A DNA stretch of 64,000 nt from the NCBI GenBank assembly GCA_033807775.1, contig CM066312.1, positions 29,919,696 to 29,983,695 of the forward strand. Direction: 5' to 3'. Position numbers and translations under genes: made by a program. The stretch comes from Saussurea involucrata (taxonomy: Eukaryota; Streptophyta; Magnoliopsida; Asterales; Asteraceae). A model generated the notes under the pieces. That model was given only the letters and a program-made list of their open reading frames with translations. It was not told where the DNA came from and did not search any database. This document shows, piece by piece, positions 10,672 to 20,764 of this stretch. How positions within the stretch are numbered: position 1 is the stretch's first letter; each line of letters starts with the position of its first letter.

Positions 10672-12980
10672 TGTAAAGCCCGTATTCCGGTATGTAATTT
10701 TCTTTGTATTAATTCTTTTTAAAAGTTTTATTTAATGTGGTTCCCGTTAACGGGGTTAGACGAATTGGACCCAATTGTTAAACATGTCAAACGTTGGTTA
10801 GTTTGTGAGAAGGATGTAGTTGAGGGACCATTATTGTCAATGGACCAAACTAGTGTGTGGCCCATGCAAAACCCAAAACCGTGACCTTGTGTTTTGTGTG
10901 TGTTTTGTGTGTGTTTTGTCGTGATTAGAAAGAAAAGAAGGAATAGGAATAGAAAAACTAAACCCTACGGCTTCCCCCCCCCCTCCCCTTTGGTTGTCAT
11001 CGGCCGTGAGTAAGAAAAACCGAGAGAAAGAGAGATAGCCACCGAGAGTAGAGAGAGGGAGAGGGTTTGCCGGAGAAGAGGGAGTTCGCCGGAGAAGAGA
11101 GAGTTCGCCGGAGAAGAGAGAGAGACGCCGTCGTTGCTGCCGGAAGGGGGAAGAAGGAAGAGTCGCATCGAGGTAGATTCGTTTCCTTCTCGTTGTTGTC
11201 GTTTGCTAAAATTCCGTGAACCGCCATCATCACCGCCGCAGCCACGGCTGCCGGCGGTGGGGCCGCCGCTGCACGCCGCCGTGGTGGCGGCAGAGGGGTG
11301 GGTGCAGGGGTGTGCAGGGTGCGGGTGTGTGCGGGGGCATTTTGCGAGTGTGTCGGGAGTGGGTGACGTTGGGAAGTCTCGCCGGAAGGGTTACCGTAAC
11401 CATCGTCGCCGCCGCCAACCACCACCGCTGCCGGAGACGGATGTGGGTGGTGCTCGGTGGATGTCCAGCCTAGTATGACCTTTTTTCAGTAAGCTTGTAG
11501 GCTGTTCGGGTCTGTTTGGGTTAAGCTATGTCTTAATGGGTTTATAAACAACGTTTGTCATTTCATGTGAATTACACAGTTTCTGCCACTGTTTTGTGGA
11601 AGCCATAACTTTTCCTAGGAATATCGTATTGGGGTGAAATCAGTGCCAAAAGCTCCCATTCTGAGTCTAGTAAGTTTCTTATGTTTTGCGGAAAAACCAG
11701 TTCGGACCATAGCTAGTGTCAAACTGCTGTTTTGTACTGAAAGGTCCTGTTTTTCACTGTGCAGCAAGTCGGTTTTGTAAAATCAATAGTAAATTGTAGA
11801 AAAATCGTTAGAGCGCGTGCGTAATGTCCCTGGAACCCTAAGACATGGGACTTTGTGTTTATGGAAAAATATTTCTGGTTTAATCAGTTTATAAGGGGTT
11901 AAACATGTCCCGAACAGACCTGCGTGTTGAGAGTAAAAACTGGAAAAATGCGTTTTTAAAGTTAGTAGTCGTGGCCTTGGTTTGGGACGTCACTTTGACA
12001 ATTGTTAACGCTTATTTTGGTGGAAAAAGGTGAACTGGTGTTGGCCGGTTTGTGTTGCGGTTGAGGTCATAAGCTTTGCGTTTGAGGTGAGTTCTCTCAC
12101 TATATAGGATGGGAATTATATTTGTGTTGCTATAGTTCGAGTGTGTTGATTATGATTGTTTGTTGATATTATTGTGGTGTGGAATATATATATTTGTGTG
12201 TATATATTGAGCTGTGATTGATGTACTTCTTGATGGATGTTCCAAGAGGTATATGCGTTTGTATAATGAGTTGTGATTATATCTTCTTGAGGGTTGTTCC
12301 AAGAAGTATAAGGCCACTTCTTGATGGTTGTTCCAAGGAGTAGGTGTATTGGTATAATGTGTTGTGATTATGTCTTCTTGAGGGTTGTTCCAAGAAGTAT
12401 AAGGCCACTTCTTGATGGTTGTTCCAAGGAGTAGGTGTATTGGTATAATGTGTTGTGATTATGTCTTCTTGAGGGTTGTTCCAAGAAGTATAAGGCCACT
12501 TCTTGATGGTTGTTCCAAGGAGTATGTGTATTGGTATAATGTGTTGTGATTATGTCTTCTTGATGGTGGTTCCAAGGAGCATAAGGATTATTATTAATCG
12601 TGTTATATTTTCTTGACGGATGTTCCAAGAAACTTATGTGCTGGTATGTTTAAGGGTGATGCTGATATAATTGCGATCCTATGTAAGGATTGAATTCACT
12701 AAGCTTCGTGCTTACCCCTTCCCAATGTCTTATGTTTTCAGGTGTGAGTAGCAGTCGGGCATGACGGTACACACGGGCGCAAGGCGAAGATGGTTTAAAT
12801 TGATTTTTAGTAAATAGGGATTGAATTATATAACTTTTCCGCTGCTTAAACTTTGTTGACGGTTTTTAAATAACGACGTTTATTTTTATTGTAATGGGAT
12901 TTGTTAACTTTTGGTTTAATTATAATGAAAGGTATTACTTTTAAAAATTTTAAATTCCTTGTAATTTTTGGGACGTTACA
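10672..12980 (+). mobile_element. LTR 3 of Ty3 array (2309 bp, chimeric 3' end)
   Basis: Starts TGTAAAGCCC and ends GGGACGTTACA like the others, and follows LTR 1 closely up to about 12715. From there to 12980 the sequence is only distantly related to LTR 1 and 2, although the last 22 bases agree again. It is followed by copia pol sequence rather than a primer site, so this is the right edge of the array. The left edge and its target duplication lie outside the window. Confidence 0.88.
12227..12632 (+). repeat. 91 bp hairpin array, LTR 3
   Basis: Third copy of the array, with the same unit length and the same hairpins as at 2966-3372. Here too the final hairpin has a TTTCTTG/CAAGAAA stem. 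Confidence 0.88.
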
Positions 12981-13120
12981 ATGGGCTACGACGATATTGT
13001 TCAAGATAAGATCACGATCAAGAAGGTGTCATACGTCGCGGGATTGGGACACAATCTGTTCAGCATCTGACAGTTCTGCGACAAAGATCTCGAGGTCAAC
13101 TTCAAATCTATGAACGTAGT
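12981..13120 (+). pseudogene. Copia pol fragment (gag-pre-integrase domain)
   Basis: Reads MGYDDIVQDKITIKKVSYV, then GLGHNLFSI, a stop, and QFCDKDLEVNF. This is the pre-integrase segment of a Ty1/copia polyprotein, usually H-rich zinc-binding sequence between protease and integrase. The upstream part was cut away by the array at 12980. There is an in-frame TGA near 13068. Downstream, the sequence passes into the extra ORF described next, with no integrase between. Confidence 0.8.
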
Positions 13121-13264
13121 ATGTCTGCTCTTGAGCGGAATACGAGGATCGGATGGAAATCCTACCATAGCCAATGTCACGCCAGCTTTGACCGTAGGTG
13201 GCACTTCTGTTGATTCAACAGTTGTAACCTCAACGGGTAATCTAAGTGATCCCGGCGGTGATTT

Positions 13265-15054
13265 ACCTGACTTTGTGTGAAGGAAATATCTGGACGGCGC
13301 CTTAAAGGCTGTCCGAGAAGCTATGGAAAAGGAGTTCAGAACGGAGCTCGATAAACTCAAGAGTCTACTCAAAGGGAAGGAGAAAGTGGTAGAAGCCAAA
13401 ACCGCACCAATACCTCTACCGGCACCTGCTCAGCAATCATATTTGGTGGTTGATCTAAAGACCGTGCTCCTCACCCAACTGCTCCAACACACCAACCCCG
13501 GCTCCTTGACTAAAGCAGATCTAATTTCAGTACTCCGATCCCAAGCATCTGCTCAGCCACCCGATTGGATTAGCTTGACACGACCCTGAAGGACGTTCAG
13601 AACGCCCTTACAACCTTGTCCGACAGGGTCGCCTCACTCGAAGAAACTTGCAAGAGTCAAGCTGGCGGACTAAAACACCGACACGATGACCAGGATGATC
13701 CTGATCACCATGAGGGGGAGAACAAGCGACAGAGACTAACAGAGTCCGAACCAATCAACCCCGAAACATCTCCAACGGTTCAACCGGAACCATCAGCTGC
13801 GGTACAATCCGATGAGCAACCCCAAGCCCAGCTGAGTCTAGACGAGATGGTCATCGATATGGACATCTCAGATGATGAAGACCCAACGGTTGAAAAGCTT
13901 GAGGGAGAATCCCAAACACAGATCGTCTACACCGCACCGGAAAGGTCAGAATTTGAAATGATAGATCTCGACTCGAAGATTGACCCGGAAACAAAAAATA
14001 CATGGTATGAAAAAGCCGTCAGTGCAATAAACTCCGAGGTAAACCTGATCTTCCCTACCGATGCAGACGACGACTTTGATTACGACCAGTTCTTGCTGCA
14101 ATCCCTTCAGAGTACACCTGCATATGCTGATCTGATTCCCGAAACTTCTACACCAGCACATCCGACATCTCCTCAACAAACTTATTCCGATCAACCACCA
14201 CAACCTGTCCGATGGGAGAAAATTATTATCCTCATCCCCTTCCTAGAGGATTCCCTGAAAAGGTTGTTCGTACACAAACTGCGTGTGCTTGACCCAGCTT
14301 TTTGCCTCGGATTAGCAAAGTTAGACGATACTTACAAGAAACAGTACTTAGAACCAAACACAAGATCACCGAAGTCATCAACATCCGATCTGGCAGAATT
14401 CTGAAGATCTGGTACCCAGTCTTTATCGTCAAAAGAGAAGATGGGAAAGAATGGATATTCTCCGAAGCCGACTTCAAGAATCTCCGACTGAACGACTTTC
14501 ACGCCATCCTCAAAGACCTCCGAACTCGAACGATCAGACCGCTCTACATCACCAAAGCGCTTGAAGCTGTAAAGCGATTCCTGAAATACAAGGTAATGAT
14601 GTCATACATTACTGGTTTTCAAATGGGAGTCGAGCACTGAACGAAGAAGATCAATTTGCTGAAACCTGATCAGAAAGCCCTTGAATTGAAGATGTTTCCA
14701 GTCAACAGTCTGCTGCTACAACCAGAATTCGGAATCGTATATCTCAACGAACAGAACGAAAAGAAGTTTCTTCGCTTCTGTCAAGTTGAAAGATTATGCG
14801 ATGGAACTCTGCCAAAGGTTAGAGATGCTTTAAGAGACATAATCTCCAAAGAAAAAGAACTCTGGATTTCGTTTTCCGTAAACCTAAACGAAACAAACGC
14901 CCGAGAAGCCTTGGAAATTGTTGAAGACCGCATTGAGTTTCGTAAAGCCTTCCGAAGCTTCAAGATTCTTTTTGCATTTCGAAAGAGATACGTTACGAAC
15001 TGGCGCGAGATTGAACTTCGATTCAAAGGGGAGATTGTTGGGATTAAAATCTAA
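13265..15054 (+). pseudogene. Copia-associated extra ORF, broken (function unknown)
   Basis: About 590 codons spread over open segments 13323-13589, 13616-14404, 14302-14640 and 14656-15054. Two frame changes (about 13590-13615 and 14302-14404) and one in-frame TGA (14638-14640) break it. The N-terminal part is helical and charged (for example EKEFRTELDKLKSLLKGKEK), followed by a basic stretch ENKRQRL that could be a nuclear signal, and a long acidic, proline- and glutamine-rich linker. The C-terminal part is compact: KREDGKEWIFSEADFKNL, then RFLKYKV..., EFGIVYLNEQNEKKFLRFC and CDGTLPKVRDAL. From memory this C-terminal part resembles a domain frequent in predicted proteins of Asteraceae retroelements; a search is needed. 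No catalytic motif is visible. It lies on the same strand as the pre-integrase fragment upstream. Confidence 0.65.
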
Positions 15055-15289
15055 TTGAATGGAAGTTCAAGGGAATGTTTTGTAAATTCATATTTGGGCT
15101 TTATTGCTTATTATGGGCCATGGGCCTGGTTAGTTTAGCCTAGATATAAATAGCTTTGTTAACCTTTAGTTTAGGTTAATCGTCATTATTATTATTATTT
15201 GCTATACAATGTAAACACTCTGAAAGGTTTATGAATGTTACATGGATGACGAGTTGAAATCATATTGATCGTTGTTTATTCTATTGATT
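15055..15289. other. Non-coding stretch, possible LTR fragment
   Basis: AT-rich sequence with a TATA-like GATATAAATAGC near 15141, a (TTA)n tract near 15185 and no reading frame. The layout resembles a copia LTR after the extra ORF, but I find no second copy in the window. The junction with the minus-strand gag at about 15290 is also unclear. Confidence 0.35.
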
Positions 15290-16018
15290 TCATACTGTTT
15301 GCACTAATCTGGGATCCACATTCTTCTTCTCTCTTATCTCTTCTACTTCTTCCTCATCCTGTTGTAAGGTTTCAAACAACTCATACAAAGGCATAGTAGA
15401 TAATCTCGGATTTTGTTTCATCCGATGGCTGACGTTTTTCCATTCTGGCTGAAGAATGCTTAGAAACTTTACATTGTTTTCAATCACATTCTTGTTGATC
15501 TTATTCTTGCTTAACTCATTTAGTAGAGAAACGAATCTATCATAAGTCTACGCCAACGTCTCATCTTCTTTTGCCTTGAATTCCTCGTATCTATTTATGC
15601 ATAGAGTCATTTTCATTTGATTCCCAATCTGAGAACCTTGCATCATCTTTTCCAATTGGTCACACATCATTTCCGCAGTCTCCTTAAAACTATCAATCTT
15701 ATTATATATCTCATTTGGTAAACCCATTATCAGATAAGATCGTGCTTTCTTGTCAGCTTCTAGTCTTAAGGTTTCTTTAGGAGTATATTCTTCATATGGC
15801 TTAAAGTCCTCATAAGCTTGTTGTCCTTGTTGAGCAGGAACTATTACTTTCAATCTTTCCATTGGTCCTTCTTTCAAAGATTTAAGCAGATTCTTTCCAT
15901 TTGGATTTCTTTCAAGAAAATCTAAGAATCTATCACTCCACTGTTCATATTCTCCCTCGAATAAAACAGAAGGTCTAGTATCGGAACCAAGAGCTAGCAT
16001 CAATTCGTTCTTTGTCAT
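15290..16018 (-). pseudogene. Copia Gag (UBN2-type), one in-frame stop
   Basis: Starts at 16018 and reads on the minus strand. The first 156 codons include EYEQWSDRFLDFLERNPNG and DKKARSYLIMGLPNEIYNKI, then CDQLEKMMQG and EFKAKEDETLA, the order found in the helical Gag domain of plant Ty1/copia elements. A TAG at 15548-15550 interrupts it. The frame then continues without shift through NNVKFLSILQPEWKNVS, the usual LxxLxPEW segment of copia Gag, to a stop near 15290. No zinc knuckle follows, so the 3' part is lost. It points away from the plus-strand copia fragments to its left, so this is either another element or an inverted piece. Confidence 0.85.
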
Positions 16019-16846
16019 CTTTACAACAATACCTGTTTGTGATCTTTAAAAAGAAATAAGCAAATTCAAACAAGTTAGAAAGTTATCGCACAAATTTTAT
16101 ACGATGAACAGTGGTAGTCGCACAACACGTATGCGATGAGAAATATGAACAGGGGTTATCGGTCAAACTTTGTGCGATTAGAAAAAGTTCTCGGTCAAAA
16201 CGTGTGATCAGAAAAATTTGTCGGTCAGGACTTGTACGAGCAGGGAAGTTGTCGGTCAAAACGTGAGCGATGAACAGCGGTTGTCGGTCAAGGCTCGTGC
16301 GATCAAACCAAGTGAACAGTACTTCTCGGTCAACGCTTATGCGATCAAAAAGTCTTATCGCTCAAACTTTGTGTGATGAAGATGAACTCTTCAATATGCG
16401 ACAACTTTGAAGGTTTGAATTCCTTCCTTGTGCGATCAAGATGAACTTCGAACAAAATTTTGTTCTAAGTCTAGAAATTACTGAAATCTACTCCAATTGA
16501 TTCCAAACTTTGTACGGAGGTTTGCGATAGTATTCTAAACAACTTTTATGAAGATCTAACACCAAAAACTAACAGAAATCGAGGTTTACGATCCAAAACA
16601 GTGAGTTTCGGTTTCCAACTCAAAGTCACTAAAAATCCATCAAATTCGGCTCAAAACGAATCCTTTGTTCAAACAAATTGCACAAATATCTTCACTTGAT
16701 CAAAAAGAACTTCTCTGATCCAACAATCAACCAAAAATCATCCTGAAAAGTACAGATTGATTCTAGGTCCGAAAAGTCCAAAAATATCCAAAATTCCTCA
16801 AAATTTTGCTTGAATTATGCTTGATTCTGCTTGCTCTAATACCACT
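16019..16846 (-). mobile_element. Leader of the minus-strand copia element
   Basis: Untranslated stretch between gag start and LTR. It holds a degenerate repeat cluster (16083-16385) and, at its far end, a primer site. On the minus strand TGGTATTAGAGC (16833-16844) lies two bases after the LTR end; it differs from the initiator-tRNA complement TGGTATCAGAGC by one base. Confidence 0.75.
16083..16385. repeat. Degenerate 35-45 bp repeats in copia leader
   Basis: Around eight imperfect copies of a unit containing GTCGGTCAAAACGTGTGCGA followed by a variable tail often ending in GATGAACAG. Unit lengths vary and some units are shortened. The unit is not seen elsewhere in the window. Confidence 0.75.
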
Positions 16847-17083
16847 TGTGATCACAGAATCAAGTATGTAAAGATACAATCACATATCACAAGTCATCTC
16901 TCATTAACATCAAAGTGTGAGTTACAAGAGTAGAGAGAAAATACAAGTGATAGTTCTTCAAAGTTATGTTCTAGATATGAAATCTAAGCTATTTACAAAA
17001 TACGCCCTCTAACTTGGATACAATATAAATTCTTGCACTAACATAATAAATTAACAAAAATAGAATGAAAGGGCATAATGGTA
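16847..17083 (-). mobile_element. 5' LTR of minus-strand copia (right end uncertain)
   Basis: The inner end is fixed by the primer site: in plus-strand view it begins TGTGATCACAG at 16847. I place the outer end after GGTACA at 17083 because that gives TG...CA ends, but no second LTR copy or target duplication is available to confirm it. Confidence 0.4.
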
Positions 17084-18080
17084 CATTGCAATTCCTAATT
17101 CAAATAAGGAAACCGGATGATTCTTTTTTCAAAAAAAGGAAACCAAATTCTTGTAATATATTATAAACTATTTTTTAAAAAGTTAGGGACCACCAGCGTT
17201 AGATAGTGTTCTTTAAGGATCAAATCCAAAAATTGGGTAAACCACAAGGACCACCGGTGTAATTCACTCTATTATAAATTCACCAACGTATTATTTAGAC
17301 AATACTCAAACATAATGAAATTTTATTGAAACCATATTGAAACCTTATTTCGTCATTGACATAGTGAAACAGCAAGGAAATCATAGTGAAGTCATAGTGA
17401 AAATTTATAGAAACCAAAGTGAAACTTTATTGAAAACATAGAAACAGTTTCATCTTCGAACAAAGCTCTAAAACATATTTCATCATCTAGATGAAACCTT
17501 AAGGAACCATAATAAAACCTTAGTGAAACCATGGTGAAACATAATGAAAACTTATTGATACCATAGTGAAACCGTAACTAGAAAAAAAAATGAAAATAAA
17601 ACCATCATTAAAAAAAATCTTTTGCCGTTTAGAAATAACTAGAAAATAAAACGTTATTGAAACCATAACAAAACAAAACATGTTACCCTCCTTTCTTCAA
17701 TAGATTAATATTTAACCCTCTGATGAAACAAAATCGTAGACTTTAAATAATATGAAATCATATTACCAAAAAAATGGGAAGCTAGATCATGACTTACGAG
17801 TAAAAGGGAGATGAGAAAAGTTAAAATTCGGATGCATATTACATCAAATCAAACAATTAAATTTATCTCAAAAATAAATCTCCCCCAAACAATTAAAAAA
17901 TGGATATATTATATAATTAAGAAAGTTTTTTTGTCACATATAAAGGGATAAAGATTATATTACGGATCTAATCAAATAACAATTACACCCCTAACAATTA
18001 TAGGAAAACAATTATTGATTGGTCAATATTGGTTTGTAAAGTTTTCATTCTAAGAGGGGTTTTCAAATAATCCCTCCCAC
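17084..18080. other. AT-rich non-coding stretch
   Basis: No gene or recognisable element. It contains the degenerate GAAACC repeats at 17310-17580 and homopolymer-rich sequence, and ends in a (CA)n(TA)n(GA)n microsatellite. Confidence 0.6.
17310..17580. repeat. Degenerate repeats based on CATAGTGAAACC
   Basis: A run of imperfect copies of a roughly 18 bp unit such as ACCATAGTGAAACCTTATTG. Spacing is irregular and an unrelated piece interrupts it near 17450-17500. The unit has no coding frame. Confidence 0.65.
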
Positions 18081-18417
18081 ACACACACACACATATATAT
18101 ATATAGAGAGAGAGAGAAAGAGGAAAGTTCAAATAAAAACTCATTTTCAATTGTGAACATGAGGACGGATCTTGGCCCTTCCATCTATATTGATTCAATG
18201 ACTCATATTAAATAGAGTTTTTAATTAAGGTGATTAGGGGTAAAAAGGAAAGATAATTAAAACTCACGCCTACCATGTTTGACTTTTTATTTTCTTTTTT
18301 AATTAAATTGATTTACCCCCCTTAAAGTTTAAAATAAATTAACTTAAAAATTACTAACATTTTAATCAAACAAATTACATCAAAAAACGAGAATTTCGTG
18401 TTCTTCGATATGACATC

Positions 18418-19068
18418 TAGGGGTGAGCAAACGGGCGGGTCGGGCGGGTTCGGGTTTTCAATTTCGGGTTTTTCGGGTTTCGGGTGGAAGTAGGTGGCCC
18501 CGAAACCCGCCCAAAGTGTAGATCGGGTTAATCGGGTTCGGGCCATTTCGGGTTGTCGGGTTTCGGGATCGGGTTCGGGTTGGGCCGATCCCAAGCCCAT
18601 TTTTTCAGCCCAATTTTTTTGGTGTTTTTTAGCCCAACTTTCCTTCCATATGGTTTTTCTTGAACTATTAAAAGATAAGTATGGTTTTCCTACTATCCTC
18701 TAACACATAGAAATATAGAATGACATGCAAGTCTGAAGTTTATCCTCATATTATACAATATCTCAAAGTTCAAACATAAAATTTATTAAAGAACTTATTG
18801 ATTTAAAGTTTTCAAGATATTTGAAGGAGAAAGGTTCACAGTTCACAAACACAAAATGACCAAAGACCCACACACAGATTTATATTTAATAAAAAAAAAA
18901 AACTTCGGGTTTCGGGCGGGTTCGGGTTCGGGAAAACCCAAACCGAACCGAACCGAAGTACCAAGTCGGGTTAATCGGGTTCGGGCCAATCGGGTTCGGC
19001 CTATTTTCGGGTTCAGACCATTCGGGTCGGGCGGGTTGTTCGGGTCGGTCGGGTTTTGCTCACCCCTA
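18418..19068. mobile_element. hAT-type MITE (651 bp) with 8 bp target duplication
   Basis: The ends are TAGGGGTGAGCAAA and its inverted copy. The flanks carry a perfect 8 bp direct repeat ATGACATC (18410-18417 and 19069-19076), the size made by hAT transposases. The subterminal regions are rich in CGGGTTCGGG-type repeats on both sides. There is no transposase, so it was moved by an enzyme from elsewhere. The reading frames inside are products of the GGGTTC repeats. Confidence 0.93.
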
Positions 19069-19309
19069 ATGACATCCATCTCGATATAGTTTTTTTGTTG
19101 TTTTAACCGTTTTTACGTGGAATGTCATATACGTGTTATATTCGGTATGAATATTTATGTATGTTCAAATGCGTACAACATCTCGACACCATAAGTCCGT
19201 AACTCGACATCACCTTCTACAACACTTTCTTCAGCGTCCTAAGGTATCGTGTTCTTCATTACCATAACCCAACACCTATCGAGATGAATCGGGAACCTAT
19301 CGAGTTTCG

Positions 19310-19900
19310 ATTGTGAACCGATGAATAAAAGAGAGTGCGTCACGTCTCCACACCTTCACGAGTCACTCATGTATTATTCTTCATGAATAATGTATCATTC
19401 AGTATGAATAATACATCATTCAGGGTGAATAATACACGATTCATGAATGCATGTATTATTCATCCTGAATACTGTATTATTCATCCTGAATATTGTATTA
19501 TTCATCATGAATAGTGAATGAACGTTCACCTTTGTTATTCATATTGAATGTGGACACCTGAAGAAGTGCATACATATTCATAAAGAATAAAACCAAATTT
19601 CGGTTGTGAATCGAAAAACAAAGAGAGTGTGTCATGTGTTCAACCTTCACGGGTCATTCATATATTATTCAACATGAATAATGTGTTATTCAGGGTGAAT
19701 AATGTGTTATTCAGGATGAATAATACACGATTCATGTATAATAATACATGAATCAGGAATTCGTGTATTATTCATCCTGAATGTTGTATTATTCATTTTG
19801 AATACTGTGTTGTTCGTCATGAATAGTGAATGAACGTTCCTCTTTGTTATTCATACTGAATATGCACACCAGGAAACGTGCATACATATTCATACCGAAT
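19310..19900. repeat. Diverged direct duplication in palindrome spacer
   Basis: Two copies of about 290 bp (roughly 19310-19590 and 19600-19900). Each contains many short inverted units such as ATTATTCATNCTGAATAAT, and each ends with GAATAGTGAATGAACGTTC. The spacer is thus itself highly structured. Confidence 0.75.
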
Positions 19901-20264
19901 ATAACACATACATAGCATTTCATGTAAAAACGGTTAAAATGCAGAAAAAACTATATCGAGATGGATGTCATATCGAAGAGCACGAAATTCTCGTTTTTTT
20001 GATGTAATTTGTTTGATTAAAATATTAGTAATTTTTAAGATAAATTATTTTAAACTTTAAGGGGGTAAAAGTTTTTTAATTAAAAAAGAAAATAAAAAGT
20101 CAAACATGGTAGGCGTTGATTCAAATTTCCAGATTTGCCCCTAATCACTTCTCAATTGGTTTAATTAAGTTTTAACCATTGATTAGTTTTCCAAATCTTG
20201 ATCAATGGTTGTGATTTGTCCTCATGTTCACAATTGAAAATGACTTTTCATTTGAACCCACCCT

Positions 20265-20282
<18 letters not shown>

Positions 20283-20295
<13 letters not shown>

Positions 20296-20606
20296 GAAGG
20301 TTCAAACGAGGAGCGTACCTATTTACGAGAACGCGAGGAGCGCCTGCCATGTACTGGATCACATGTGATCCACAACTGCGAAAAATTCGGATAGCGGGCG
20401 ACCTGGGTCGCGACCTGGTTCGCGAGTCGGCCAAGTCGCCCGGATCACATGTGATTTTAGTTGTGAATCAAATGTGATCCACTACATGGGCGCAAGCCCC
20501 CCCCCCCCCCCCCCCCCCCGATCAGTTGTGAATCACATCTGATTCAGTACATGGGCGGTGCTCCTCGCGTTTTCTTAAATTGGTACGCTCCTCGTTTAAA
20601 CCCGCC

Positions 20607-20625
<19 letters not shown>
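20283..20625. mobile_element. Small TA-flanked foldback element
   Basis: The inverted arms are about 20302-20376 and 20523-20605, both containing AACGAGGAGCGTACC and ACGCGAGGAGC in inverted orientation. The element begins in the (TA)n(GA)n run that ends the previous element and finishes in (TA)n at about 20606-20632. The inner part repeats AGTTGTGAATCA and the palindrome GGATCACATGTGATCC. No coding capacity. Confidence 0.75.
20497..20519. repeat. Poly-C run, 23 bases
   Basis: Twenty-three consecutive C within the small foldback element. Homopolymers of this length are error-prone in sequencing, so the true length may differ. Confidence 0.9.
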
Positions 20626-20638
<13 letters not shown>

Positions 20639-20764
20639 TTTAAGGCATTTAATAATATAGTATAGATCCGTATGTATTTAAGATATTTTATAATACTATT
20701 AAATTAAAAAATAATGAATAGTGAGCTTATTCAAAGTATTTAGTATTTACAAAAAGATTATAAT

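Larger units (their letters stand above)
18090..20282. mobile_element. Long inverted-repeat element flanked by TA repeats
   Basis: The outer arms are 18128-18417 plus 19069-about 19165 (left) and about 19870-20262 (right). They match as inverted copies over roughly 390 bp; for example the left arm has TTTTCAATTGTGAACATGAGG and the right arm its complement. Both ends abut (TA)n runs, and a (GA)n run lies at the left. A hAT MITE at 18418-19068 interrupts the left arm. The central spacer (about 19166-19870) holds a diverged direct duplication. No transposase is encoded. The architecture suggests a non-autonomous foldback that lives in TA microsatellites; the superfamily is unknown to me. Confidence 0.75.

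Noticed and set aside
18322..19089. Proline- and arginine-rich frames on both strands
   Set aside because: They fall within the GGGTTCGGG repeats of the hAT MITE and reflect the repeat.
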